This document shows, piece by piece, positions 26,017-35,199 of a DNA stretch of 64,000 nucleotides. This DNA is from an uncultured Erysipelotrichales bacterium (GTDB lineage Bacteria; Bacillota_I; Bacilli_A; Erysipelotrichales; Coprobacillaceae). The translations under genes and the position numbers were made by a program. The stretch lies in the NCBI GenBank assembly GCA_910579135.1, contig CAJTTM010000008.1:1-64000 (forward strand). The letters run 5' to 3'. Position 1 is the first letter of the stretch. Each line of letters starts with the position of its first letter. The notes beneath the pieces were generated by a model. The model made no database searches. It was not told the origin of the DNA and was given only the letters and a program-made list of their open reading frames with translations.

Positions 26017-26540
26017 ATAAATTAAAGAAAATAGAAAAAACTATTATAAAATATATAAAAGTATTTTTGAATAAGATAGATTTGTTTTTGATTTTTTATT
26101 CACTGATCAAGTTGCCTATTCGTTTGTTTTGTCTACGTGTTGGAATGATAGGAATGTATGTAATATTTGCAGATAACTTTAATATGGATTGTATTAATAG
26201 TATTGAAACTAAAGATTTATGTTTATTATATTTTGCTATTTGGTTTTTGTTTTATCTTTGTGTAAATGCAAAGAATGTAATATTGGATAAAGAAATATAT
26301 GCTCCTTTTTTTAAGATTTCAACTATAGAAAGATTTGATTATTATAAAAGAAATGTTAAAAAAATGCATATTGCATTAAATGAAATAATTAATTATATTG
26401 CTGATTTTAAAACAAAAAGAATATATAAAGTAATTATATTTACAGTGTTAGGTGTGTCTATGCTTTCTATGGCTGTAATGTTGTGTAGTGTATTGCAGAT
26501 GATGATTGATGTTTATTGGTTGATATGTATGAATGTTTAA
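26013..26540 (+). CDS. ICE membrane protein of unknown function, 175 aa
   Basis: Not recognised. It has a basic N-terminus, two hydrophobic segments in the first half (LFLIFYSLIKLPI..., around residues 28-55, and LCLLYFAIWFLFYLCV, ~70-90) and one or two near the C-terminus (VIIFTVLGVSMLSMAVMLCSVLQMMI). It is therefore a multi-pass membrane protein. It overlaps the small upstream ORF by ATGA. A role in the cargo region (for example immunity or export) cannot be read from the sequence. Confidence 0.6.
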   Translation: MNKLKKIEKTIIKYIKVFLNKIDLFLIFYSLIKLPIRLFCLRVGMIGMYVIFADNFNMDCINSIETKDLCLLYFAIWFLFYLCVNAKNVILDKEIYAPFFKISTIERFDYYKRNVKKMHIALNEIINYIADFKTKRIYKVIIFTVLGVSMLSMAVMLCSVLQMMIDVYWLICMNV

Positions 26541-26670
26541 AACTAAATTAAGAAATAATAGCTGTAAAATTAACACTTTTTATACCAAAAATGTAATATA
26601 CAAGAAAAGTTTTTTGATTTTGTTCGTATTATATAGTAATATGTTATTAGAAGAGGAAAGGATGATGATT

Positions 26671-28875
26671 ATGAAAAAGTTATTAATTGCGTTTTTAACT
26701 GTAGTAATGATTACAACTGTTGTACCAGGTTTTGATAATGAGTATTCTGTGATTAATGAAGTTGAAGCTAAGACGAAAATAAAGTTAAATAAAACCAAAT
26801 TAACTTTAGTCAAGGGGAAATCGTATACTTTAAAAGTTATAGGAAACAAGAAAAAAATTAAATGGTCTACTTCTAATAAGAAGATTGCGACTGTTAATTC
26901 TAAAGGTAAAGTCACAGCCAAGAAAAAAGGAGTTGTAACAATTACTGCGAAGATTGGATCAAAAAAATACAAATGCAAGATTACAGTTAAAAATCCAATT
27001 AAACTCAATAAAACAAAAGTGACTTTAGTGAAAGGAAAAAGTACAGCTTTAAAAGTCACTGGAACGAAGAAAAAAGTAACATGGTCATCATCTAATAAGA
27101 AAGTTGCGACTGTTAATTCTAAAGGAAAGGTTACTGCTAAAAAGAAAGGAACTGTAACTATTACTGCAAAGGCTGATGGATTGACTGTTAAAAGTAAAGT
27201 TACAGTTAAGAATCCAAGTAAAAGTATAGCTGTAGATATGTTATCTTTAGATATAACTTCTGTAACATTAAAAAAAGGAAATACTTATAAGATGAATGTA
27301 ACAGTATTTCCATTAAATGCAACGAATAAAACATTGTTTTATTCATCAAGTAATAAAAATGTTGTAACAGTTTCATCTACAGGAAAAGTAACAGCAAAAA
27401 AAGTCGGAACAGCAACAGTAACAGCTAAATCTTCAAATGGAAAAACAGTGAAATGTAAATTTACTGTTAAAACTCCTAAAATTGAAGTAAGTAGTGTAAC
27501 ACTAAACAAATCAGCTTTGTCTTTTAATGTTGGAGAATCTCAACAATTAACAGCAACAATTAATCCTAATAACGCAGCAGATAAATCTGTTGAATGGCAA
27601 TCGACTAATACTAATGTTGTAACAGTTTCATCTACAGGAAAAGTAACAGCAAAAAAAGTCGGAACAGCAACAATACTTGTGGTTGCCTCTAATGGAATGT
27701 CTGCAACTTGTAAGATTACTGTTGCAGAAAAGACACAACAGAATATTGCTATTAGTAGTATTTCTTTAGACAATACTTCTGTTACATTAGAAGAAGGAAA
27801 AATAAAAACATTAAATGTTTCATTTGCTCCAACTAATGCGACAGAACAATCGATAACATGGTCTAGTAGTAATGAAAATGTTGCTACTGTAAGTAGTCGA
27901 GGAAGAATTACTGCTGAAAAGAGTGGTAGAGCGATTATCACTGCAAAAACAAATAATGGTAAAATTGCAACTTGTACAGTAAACGTTATTAGAACTACTG
28001 TTGTAGAGGGTAAACCAATATATGATTATGATATAGAGTTTTTAAATGAACATGGGTTTTACAGTGGATTAAATATTGTAACACATGTCAAAACAAATAA
28101 TCCTTTTAACTGGTACATTTTTAACGATTTAGAACCATATTTATCTGTATGTGTTTATGATTTGGATGGTAAATTTGTTGATACTTTTGCAAATAGACTT
28201 GATTATGCTGACATACATTTTGATACAGAAAATTATGGTTGGTCTGAACGTAAAGTCAAAGATGGTTTTTTGATTGCAGGAAGTATTAAAAAACCAGGAA
28301 CCTATAATATTGTTGTTGAGGAAAAAATTCCAAATACAACAAGAACTATTCAAGTCTGTTCAAAACAAGTTACAGTATTAGATTATGAAAAAGAAGAAGA
28401 TAAATATCTTGATACTTTAATAGAAAGTGTAAAAGATGAAAAAACAGATTATGATAAACTTCGTGAATTAGAGCATATAATTCAGTTGAAAGATTATAAA
28501 TATGTTGCTAATGCTAATTTATTAAAAAAAGGTGCATATACATCTCCTTATTGGATACAAAAAGAATTGGATTGTATTAGTGCTGCATCACTTATGATGA
28601 AACTCGCTGATAAATTTGGATATAAAAACGGCTATGTGTTTGTAGGAAAGTTTGGTATTGGTGCTTCAGGTCATCATCAAGCTTTGATTGATGTTAATAG
28701 GGATGATTACTTTACTACAACACACGATGAAGAAGTAAATAAAGAATATGGGTTAGTTAGTATTAAAAATTATAGTGATTTGGATTCAAATGAAGTATTT
28801 GATGCAACACCTCTAATTAAAGCGAATTCTACAGAAGATTATACTAACATCAAATATATTGATACAAATTGGTAA
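26671..28875 (+). CDS. Secreted Big_2-repeat protein with transglutaminase-like domain
   Basis: A 734-residue surface/secreted cargo protein. Its signal peptide (MKKLLIAFLTVVMITTVVPG) follows GAGGAAAGG with nine-base spacing, which fixes the start at 26671. Five bacterial Ig-like group 2 domains occupy about residues 35-445, each with a W-S/S-S-N-K-K-V-A-T-V core and K-G-K-V-T-A-K-K. A linker domain follows. The C-terminal ~150 residues resemble a transglutaminase/papain-like fold, with cysteine in LDCISAASL, histidines in GASGHHQAL and an Asp in FDATPL. No LPxTG or membrane anchor is seen. The Lys-rich Ig domains suggest binding to acidic wall polymers. Confidence 0.85.
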   Translation: MKKLLIAFLTVVMITTVVPGFDNEYSVINEVEAKTKIKLNKTKLTLVKGKSYTLKVIGNKKKIKWSTSNKKIATVNSKGKVTAKKKGVVTITAKIGSKKYKCKITVKNPIKLNKTKVTLVKGKSTALKVTGTKKKVTWSSSNKKVATVNSKGKVTAKKKGTVTITAKADGLTVKSKVTVKNPSKSIAVDMLSLDITSVTLKKGNTYKMNVTVFPLNATNKTLFYSSSNKNVVTVSSTGKVTAKKVGTATVTAKSSNGKTVKCKFTVKTPKIEVSSVTLNKSALSFNVGESQQLTATINPNNAADKSVEWQSTNTNVVTVSSTGKVTAKKVGTATILVVASNGMSATCKITVAEKTQQNIAISSISLDNTSVTLEEGKIKTLNVSFAPTNATEQSITWSSSNENVATVSSRGRITAEKSGRAIITAKTNNGKIATCTVNVIRTTVVEGKPIYDYDIEFLNEHGFYSGLNIVTHVKTNNPFNWYIFNDLEPYLSVCVYDLDGKFVDTFANRLDYADIHFDTENYGWSERKVKDGFLIAGSIKKPGTYNIVVEEKIPNTTRTIQVCSKQVTVLDYEKEEDKYLDTLIESVKDEKTDYDKLRELEHIIQLKDYKYVANANLLKKGAYTSPYWIQKELDCISAASLMMKLADKFGYKNGYVFVGKFGIGASGHHQALIDVNRDDYFTTTHDEEVNKEYGLVSIKNYSDLDSNEVFDATPLIKANSTEDYTNIKYIDTNW
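27358..27417 (+). repeat. 60-bp exact direct repeat, copy 1
   Basis: Identical to 27613-27672; it encodes the same part of the third and fourth Big_2 domains. Confidence 0.9.
27613..27672 (+). repeat. 60-bp exact direct repeat, copy 2
   Basis: Identical to 27358-27417, while flanking sequence of the two domains has diverged. Confidence 0.9.
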
Positions 28876-28902
28876 TATATTTAAAAATTAAATAACTAAC
28901 GA

Positions 28903-28930
28903 TAAGGTGGCAAAATTGCCGCCTTTTTAC
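28903..28930 (+). terminator. Intrinsic terminator
   Basis: AAGGTGGCAA/TTGCCGCCTT stem with two-base loop (one G-T pair) and TTTTT. Confidence 0.85.
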
Positions 28931-28996
28931 ATATAAAAAAAGAAAGGAATTTGTTATTTTCTATGTTTTGCGATATAATTTAGTTGGGTGATTAGA

Positions 28997-30028
28997 ATGA
29001 ATAAAGTAATAGATATAGTACAAATATTGATAGAAAATAGCAAATATAAAGAAGTATTTGATGAAATGAAGGAAATTAAACAAGTTGCATATTCAGATAA
29101 TGTGGAAATGCAAGATATAATGAAATTAGTAAATAATAAAAATATAAAGCCATACGAATCGTTTTATGTTTTTGGTTATTTGAGTAGGACTGCGTGTTTA
29201 GATGTACCTGAAACATATGTCTGTGAAAAAAGAAAATATTCTGAATTTAAGAATTATTGTGAAAAAGGTAATTTACAAAGAGCAATTAAAATGTCAGTAA
29301 ATAAAAATAATTTACCACAGTGTCAACCTTACTTTACTAAAGATACTTTTGTTGCTTTTTTGTATAAAGATAAGAAGAAACGTTTTGAGGCAACGAAAGA
29401 TGAACACAATGAAGAAATATTAAATAGTTATCAGCAATTTATTCCTGTAATTATGGATGAAGAGAAATATTATAAGTATGTAGATAATTATGTAAGATTA
29501 AAAGTACAAGTTATGCCTTTAGGAAAATATTTTGATGAAGATGATTTGATTATTGAAAATAGTAAGTATTCATATTTGAATGAACTGTTTTATGATATTT
29601 ATCAACCATATGTTACCTTCTTTTTTCTAAAATGTTTAGACGTGTCGGTAGATATTACTTTGAATGTTGGGGAAGAAGAAGTAAGACAGTTTGTCGTTGA
29701 ATATGAAATTTTAGCTCATGAGTCAACAAAAGGCTTAGCTAATAAGGTAAGTGAATTTACATATAAAAAGGAATATGGGAATTTTCCAAAGGGTTTTGAA
29801 TTTGAAGACGGACAGATTTTATTTTTATCTGATAAAGGTGTATCGATATGTGTTAAAGAGAAAAAAATTGGATTTTATAAAGAATTAAATATATCTGATT
29901 CAAAGACATATAAAAATGAATTGAAAGAATTTGAAAGTTATATTAAAAGTTTTTTTAAAAAATATAGATTAATTAATGAAATATCATTTATTTCAGATTT
30001 AAAAAAGAAAAAAATATTTGAAATTTAA
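28997..30028 (+). CDS. ICE hypothetical protein, 343 aa
   Basis: Not recognised. It is a soluble protein with no signal peptide or membrane helix, charged and rich in K, E, Y and F. Its N-terminal ~100 residues look helical; the remainder is mixed. The ATG at 28997 is chosen because TGGGTG lies six bases upstream; an upstream GTG at 28988 sits inside that site. It is a single gene between two terminator-like elements, in the cargo region, and probably separately transcribed. Position between two adhesin genes does not by itself indicate a related role. Confidence 0.65.
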   Translation: MNKVIDIVQILIENSKYKEVFDEMKEIKQVAYSDNVEMQDIMKLVNNKNIKPYESFYVFGYLSRTACLDVPETYVCEKRKYSEFKNYCEKGNLQRAIKMSVNKNNLPQCQPYFTKDTFVAFLYKDKKKRFEATKDEHNEEILNSYQQFIPVIMDEEKYYKYVDNYVRLKVQVMPLGKYFDEDDLIIENSKYSYLNELFYDIYQPYVTFFFLKCLDVSVDITLNVGEEEVRQFVVEYEILAHESTKGLANKVSEFTYKKEYGNFPKGFEFEDGQILFLSDKGVSICVKEKKIGFYKELNISDSKTYKNELKEFESYIKSFFKKYRLINEISFISDLKKKKIFEI

Positions 30029-30039
30029 AATAATATAAA

Positions 30040-30078
30040 TAAAGAAAAGATGAAGATGATTTCATCTTTTTTTATTGG
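30040..30078 (+). terminator. Intrinsic terminator
   Basis: AAAGATGAA/TTCATCTTT hairpin followed by TTTTT, after the 28997-30028 gene. Confidence 0.7.
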
Positions 30079-30091
30079 AAAGGGGAAAGAC

Positions 30092-30139
30092 ATGATAAAA
30101 AATAAGTATTATGTAATATTTCAAACAGGCTTTGGCTGA
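30092..30139 (+). CDS. Putative 15-residue leader peptide ending QTGFG, copy B
   Basis: A strong ribosome binding site (AAAGGGGAAAGAC) precedes ATG 30092. The peptide is MIKNKYYVIFQTGFG, and its TGA stop (30137-30139) opens a conserved hairpin. The chromosomal adhesin leader has a frame with the same Q-T-G-F-x-stop ending. The shared Gly codon differs only at its third base (GGC here, GGA there). This supports translation of the leader. Confidence 0.55.
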   Translation: MIKNKYYVIFQTGFG

Positions 30140-30216
30140 CAGCCTTTGTGTTGTCAACATGGATTATATAAATATATTATAAATTTTTAGAATAGGTTGA
30201 AAAACCTATTTTTTGT
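30121..30216 (+). promoter_or_regulatory. Conserved leader element with terminator, copy B
   Basis: Shares TCAAACAGG, TTTG, CTGACAG, nine-base spacer, TGTCAACA and GGA with copy A at 12404. TGACA/TGTCA pair at 30137-30156. A terminator AATAGGTT-GAAA-AACCTATT plus TTTTTT lies at 30191-30216, ahead of the adhesin ribosome binding site. Sequence outside the shared block differs from copy A, so selection on the block is likely. Confidence 0.65.
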
Positions 30217-30291
30217 TTGCAAACAAAAAAAAGAAGTTATAAGTCTTCTATAAAAAAACTTAAATTAAAAGATAAGGAGTTTTTAAATATT

Positions 30292-33200
30292 ATGAAAAAG
30301 AAAAAAGTAAAAAATATTATATATAAAATGATGAGTGTTATTTTATCATTTTTGATGGTGTTTTCTACTATTGCTGGAAATTTGAATCCAGTGTTTGCTG
30401 AGTCTGTGAGTGTAAGCACTCCAAACAAATATAGATATAGTGATTACGGTTTAGGTTCCAACTCGTCTTGGTATACTTTCAATTATAAAGCAACGATTGG
30501 AGGGAAACAGGTACAGGCAGTATGTTCTCAGCCTGATAAACATAGACCAGGTTCAGGATCATATACGGTTACTCGTATGCCTACTGATTCAAAGGCTTCA
30601 AAAGCTATGTACTATAGTTGGTATGCTCCTAAAGATGACTTATATTGGACAAAACACTATAATAGTCAAAAAACAGGTGCAAGATATATCATTACTCATA
30701 TGACTGTTGCAAGAGCTATGGGTGAAAACTGGGCTTATATGGCAAACAGTACAGCCAAGAAAATTTGTACTGATTTTTATAACTGGCTTGAAAATCAGCC
30801 AGCCATTCCGGGCAATAATGATGTTTTCTTTAGAAATTCAGGAAAGGTTGTTGAGAAGATAACTGAACCAAAAGAAGGGACATCATGGTTTGAAAGATGT
30901 ATAAATATTGATGATTATAGTTTTTTATTAAGCATGGAAAATCATTTTTCAAGAGCAGTATCCATTAGAAATTGGAATGAAAAACAGGATTTTGAAATGA
31001 AGCTTCCTGAAAACATCAGAGCGGTTATCATGGAAAATGATGCAGAAACTTACAGAATTAAGAGAGTAAGTAATTTTGGAGAAACAATAAAGCTTAGAGG
31101 TGAAGAATCAGGAAACTGGATTTATAGTTTTATTTTAAAGAAAGATAGTACAGCTAAGACATCTACAGTTGAATTGAAAGGAAGTTCAATTTCATCATCT
31201 TATAAAGCATATAAATTAAAGTTGAATGGATCTTCTAGTAGCAAACAAATTTTATGTGCTTTAGACAAAGATGGACAACCATCATCTTCAAGTTTAAAGA
31301 TCAATTGGGAAGATGATACAGAGTTGAATATTTCTAAGGATGATGAATTTGGTAAACCAGTAAAAGGTGCTAAGTTCGTTATTGGGAAATCTACATTAGG
31401 AAATATTGCAATTAAAGATGTTGTAGATACTTTCACTACAGACGAACATGGAGAAATCAACGTTAAATTGCAACCGGGAACATATTACGTTCAAGAAATT
31501 TCTGTTCCTTCACCGTTTGTGAGAGACAGTAAAATTAAGGAAGTAACGTTAGAAAAAGGTGACAGTAAAACTGTAACTTTTGTGAATAGACATCAAACAG
31601 GGGATCTATTTGTAAAAAAATTAGATGATTGGACACAAGCTCCACTAAAAGGTGCAATCTATAAATTAACAAATATTACACCAATTTATTTCTACAATGT
31701 AAATGTAGAAGATTTTGAACCTGATCCTGATTTAGAAGGACAATTAGGAAAAGATGATGTCATTGATGATGATATCTTAGATGATATGTCCAAAGACGAA
31801 CCTACAAAAGTCAATGCAGGAGATTTCACATATTCATTCTACGCTAATGATCCTGAAACAGGAGAAGCAGCTGTTATCAATAATTTGCCATTCGGTAAAT
31901 ATAAGTTAGAAGAAATCAAAGCTCCTGTTGGTTATGCTTTATCAAAAGTTGTGAAAGAAATTGAAATCAAATATGACAGTAGTAGTGCAAATTTTGGTGC
32001 AAATACGCGAACAGATGTAACTGTTACAGATAATCGCGTTTTAGGAGAGATTACTACAACTAAAGTAGATAAATCAACTGGTGAACCAAAACCAGTTGCT
32101 GATGCAAAGTTGATTGGTGCCAAATTCGGATGTTATGCAAAAAATAATATTGTTGATTCAAGTGATGGGTCTGTTATTTATAAAGCTGGAGAATTAATAT
32201 CTAAAAAGACGATTGGTAACAAAATTATTGGTGATGAAGGGATTAAAACAATTCAGAACAAGAATGCCCAACTTGTATGGAAGAATCTTCCGTTAGATAT
32301 TTATGAAGTTAAAGAGATAGAAGCTCCTGAAGGTTACAAGTTAAATGAGGCTTCTCATGAAATTAATTTAAAGAAAAAATCTGAAGATTCTACAAGTCAA
32401 ATTATTAAAGAAAATATATCAATTAGTGATGAACCAAAAACATCTATATTAGGAATTAAAAAAGTTGCAGCTAAACCTGGACAGAGTGGTGTAGCAAAAC
32501 CTGAAGAAGGAATTCATTTTTATGTTGTTGCTAGTAAATATGTGAAACAATATGGCAGCATAGAAGAAGCATGGAAACACAGTGACGAATTTGTCGCAAA
32601 AGACTTAGAGTCTGATGAATTAATTACTGATAAAAACGGTTATGCAAAATCACATGATTTAGCATACGGTGATTACAGTTTAAAACAAATGAGTTCAGGT
32701 GAGGGGACTTTAGATATGGAAGGTATCTTTGAAATTTCTCTTAGACCTGAAAGTGAAGAAACTGAATATAGAGAATATGTAATAACGAATTTTTATTATG
32801 AATCTTTTGTTAGATTAATTAAGAAAGATTCTGAAACTTTAAAGAACGTTTCTCTTAACGGAGTAACTTTTAAGATTTTCAATGAAGATGAAAATGAATA
32901 TGTTACTCAACAAGTTGGACCTTTTAAATATGATACATTTACTACAAATTCTGATAATTATATTTCTATTAAAGGAATATGGAGTAATATTGATGACATT
33001 TTAGGTACAACAATGGCTCCTTTGAAATTATCATATGGGCATTATCGAGTTGAAGAAATTAAAACTCCACAAGGATACTTGGAGTTAGATGAACCTGTAA
33101 AATTTGAAGTCAGTAAAGAACAAAACATTTTTGAAGTTACAGGAGATGAAGATAATCCTGTAATAGAAGTTGTTATTAAAAATGACAAACCAACAGGAAA

Positions 33201-34818
33201 GATTATTTTAAATAAGGCATTTGAAGAATCTGCAATGGATGTTGGAGAATTAAATGCTAAATTTAAATTAACTGCTGTTAAAGATGTTATTGATCCTGCT
33301 GATGGATCTATCATTTATAAAGCAGGAGATGTTGTTAATGTTAATGACATTGAAGATGGCATTTATTCAATTGATGAAAACGGACAAATTGTTATTGACA
33401 ATTTAGCTTTAGGATTAGATGGAGCAAGCTATCAATTAGAAGAAATCGAAACTAATGATAGTTATGCACTTTTAGAAAATCCAGTTGTTTTTGATTTTAC
33501 AATCGAAGATACGAAAACAAAAGAATATACAGTTGAAAAATCAGTAGAAAACAAATTAATTGAAATTCATACAACTGCAACTGCTGAAAATGGAACACAT
33601 GAAACTCAAGTTGGAGAAAAGGTAACGATTACTGATAAAGTAGAGCATAAAGGGTTACGTATAGGACAAGAATATACTGATGTAGGTCGATTAATGAATC
33701 CTTTAACAGGTGAACCTTTATTGGTTAATGGACAGGAAGTGATTGCTAAAAAGGCTTTTATTGCAACAAAACCAAATGAAACTGTAGAATTAATATTTAC
33801 ATTAGATGCGAGTGCATTAGCTGGAACTTCTACTGTTGTATTTGAAGATTTATATAAAGATGATAAATTGATTGCAGTTCATAGAGATATCAATGATAAA
33901 GATCAAACAGTGAAGTTTATTGATATTCATACAACTGCAACTGCTGAAAATGGAACACATGAAACACAAGCTATTCAAAATATGACACTTACTGATACTG
34001 TAGAATATACAGGTTTAACTGTTGGTAATGAATATACTGTTAAAGGTGTATTAATGGATAAAGAAACAGGTAAGCCTTTATTGGTCAATGATAAAGAAGT
34101 GGTAGCTGAAAAGACATTTACTGCTGAAACAAAAGATGGAACTGTTGATATAACATTTACATTTGATGCAAGTGGATTAGCAGGAAAGACGACAGTTGTG
34201 TTTGAAGATTTGTATAAGGATAATGTTGTGATTGCGACACATAGTGATTTAAATGATGAAGGACAAACAGTTCATATTAATGATATTCATACAACAGCAA
34301 CTGCAGATGGTGATAAATCAATTTCTATTGAAAATAAAGATAAAGATATTACTATTATTGATACGATTGAGTATAAAGGTTTAATTGTAGGAAATGAGTA
34401 TACAGTTAAAGGTAAACTTATGGATAAGAATACAGGAGAACCTTTGCTAATCAATAATAAAGAGGTTATTGCAGAAAAAACATTCATTGCAAATGCAAAA
34501 GATGGATATGTTGAGGTTGAATTTACAGTGAATACTAAAGATTTAAATCCTGATCATGATTTAGTAGTTTTTGAAGAATTGTATAAAGATAATGTGGTGA
34601 TTGCAACTCATACTGATTTAAATGATGAAAATCAAACAATTACATTATTTAAAGTTCCTGTTCAAGGAAATAAGATTAAACATTTAAAAGATAAGTCACA
34701 GACATTTGTTAAAACATTTGATGAAACGAGAATTATATCAGTTCTTTTAATGTTATGTGCAAGTGTTGTATTATTTGTTTTTGCAAAAAGATTAGGAAAG
34801 AAGAATAAGGCTGAGTAG
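30292..34818 (+). CDS. Large Cna-B/VaFE-repeat surface adhesin (ICE copy)
   Basis: A 1508-residue paralogue of the chromosomal adhesin at 12552, alignable from the signal peptide through nearly the whole length. Layout: signal peptide (ends V-F-A, ~residue 37); head region with cysteine in QAVCSQPDK; Cna-B domains, one with the acidic IDDDILDDM insert; three T-Q-ester/VaFE repeats (one more than the chromosomal copy), each starting near IHTTATA and ending in D-x-N-D-x-x-Q-T. The tail has FVKTFDETR, a hydrophobic segment and RLGKKNKAE, a variant sorting signal resembling LPKTGDE. ATG 30292 follows AAGGAG; a TTG 75 bases upstream lacks a site. As cargo it would give the host a new or duplicate adhesin. 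Confidence 0.88.
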   Translation: MKKKKVKNIIYKMMSVILSFLMVFSTIAGNLNPVFAESVSVSTPNKYRYSDYGLGSNSSWYTFNYKATIGGKQVQAVCSQPDKHRPGSGSYTVTRMPTDSKASKAMYYSWYAPKDDLYWTKHYNSQKTGARYIITHMTVARAMGENWAYMANSTAKKICTDFYNWLENQPAIPGNNDVFFRNSGKVVEKITEPKEGTSWFERCINIDDYSFLLSMENHFSRAVSIRNWNEKQDFEMKLPENIRAVIMENDAETYRIKRVSNFGETIKLRGEESGNWIYSFILKKDSTAKTSTVELKGSSISSSYKAYKLKLNGSSSSKQILCALDKDGQPSSSSLKINWEDDTELNISKDDEFGKPVKGAKFVIGKSTLGNIAIKDVVDTFTTDEHGEINVKLQPGTYYVQEISVPSPFVRDSKIKEVTLEKGDSKTVTFVNRHQTGDLFVKKLDDWTQAPLKGAIYKLTNITPIYFYNVNVEDFEPDPDLEGQLGKDDVIDDDILDDMSKDEPTKVNAGDFTYSFYANDPETGEAAVINNLPFGKYKLEEIKAPVGYALSKVVKEIEIKYDSSSANFGANTRTDVTVTDNRVLGEITTTKVDKSTGEPKPVADAKLIGAKFGCYAKNNIVDSSDGSVIYKAGELISKKTIGNKIIGDEGIKTIQNKNAQLVWKNLPLDIYEVKEIEAPEGYKLNEASHEINLKKKSEDSTSQIIKENISISDEPKTSILGIKKVAAKPGQSGVAKPEEGIHFYVVASKYVKQYGSIEEAWKHSDEFVAKDLESDELITDKNGYAKSHDLAYGDYSLKQMSSGEGTLDMEGIFEISLRPESEETEYREYVITNFYYESFVRLIKKDSETLKNVSLNGVTFKIFNEDENEYVTQQVGPFKYDTFTTNSDNYISIKGIWSNIDDILGTTMAPLKLSYGHYRVEEIKTPQGYLELDEPVKFEVSKEQNIFEVTGDEDNPVIEVVIKNDKPTGKIILNKAFEESAMDVGELNAKFKLTAVKDVIDPADGSIIYKAGDVVNVNDIEDGIYSIDENGQIVIDNLALGLDGASYQLEEIETNDSYALLENPVVFDFTIEDTKTKEYTVEKSVENKLIEIHTTATAENGTHETQVGEKVTITDKVEHKGLRIGQEYTDVGRLMNPLTGEPLLVNGQEVIAKKAFIATKPNETVELIFTLDASALAGTSTVVFEDLYKDDKLIAVHRDINDKDQTVKFIDIHTTATAENGTHETQAIQNMTLTDTVEYTGLTVGNEYTVKGVLMDKETGKPLLVNDKEVVAEKTFTAETKDGTVDITFTFDASGLAGKTTVVFEDLYKDNVVIATHSDLNDEGQTVHINDIHTTATADGDKSISIENKDKDITIIDTIEYKGLIVGNEYTVKGKLMDKNTGEPLLINNKEVIAEKTFIANAKDGYVEVEFTVNTKDLNPDHDLVVFEELYKDNVVIATHTDLNDENQTITLFKVPVQGNKIKHLKDKSQTFVKTFDETRIISVLLMLCASVVLFVFAKRLGKKNKAE

Positions 34819-34852
34819 AAAAGACATTCTATTTGGTCTTTTGTTTTGTAAG

Positions 34853-35188
34853 ATGAATCAATGTATTAAAGGAAAGAATGTGATTGTTAATAAATATGAT
34901 CTTGTTTTGTTTGTAGAAGAGATACCAAAAGATAGTGTTGTATTAGGTGAAACGAATACAGCTTTAATAGAGAGAAATTGTATTTTGATGAATAAAGATA
35001 ATATTTTAAAAGATGGTTTGTTGAGAATTGAATATAGAAAATATGTTTATGGTGTAAAGGTAGGTTATTTAGAAGTTGGATATGATGAATATGTTGTTTT
35101 AAAAAGTATGAGTAAAGTGTGGATGGGATTAATATATATGTTGATATTATTGATGATTATATTTGATATTGTTATGTTTTGTTGTTAG
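34853..35188 (+). CDS. ICE hypothetical protein with C-terminal membrane segment
   Basis: About 111 residues, not recognised. A beta-rich soluble part is followed by a C-terminal hydrophobic helix (VWMGLIYMLILLMIIFDIVMF), so it is probably tail-anchored. The start is uncertain: ATG 34853 lacks a good ribosome binding site and a TTG at 34841 is in frame. It follows the adhesin gene by only 34 bases and precedes the next gene by 11, so it is likely the start of the conjugation operon or a read-through partner. Confidence 0.5.
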   Translation: MNQCIKGKNVIVNKYDLVLFVEEIPKDSVVLGETNTALIERNCILMNKDNILKDGLLRIEYRKYVYGVKVGYLEVGYDEYVVLKSMSKVWMGLIYMLILLMIIFDIVMFCC

Positions 35189-35199
35189 AGGAGTGAAAT

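Noticed and set aside
26580..27059. Long minus-strand reading frames opposite the Big_2 gene
   Set aside because: They are antisense to a well-supported gene with signal peptide and domains; they have no ribosome sites and follow from its codon bias.
26800..27980. Repeated units resembling a CRISPR-like or satellite array
   Set aside because: The repeats are in frame and encode Big_2 Ig-like domains with diverged spacing; no constant repeat-spacer pattern.
30217..30291. TTG start adding 25 residues to the ICE adhesin
   Set aside because: The extension is lysine-rich, would precede the signal peptide, has no ribosome site, and its start overlaps the leader terminator.
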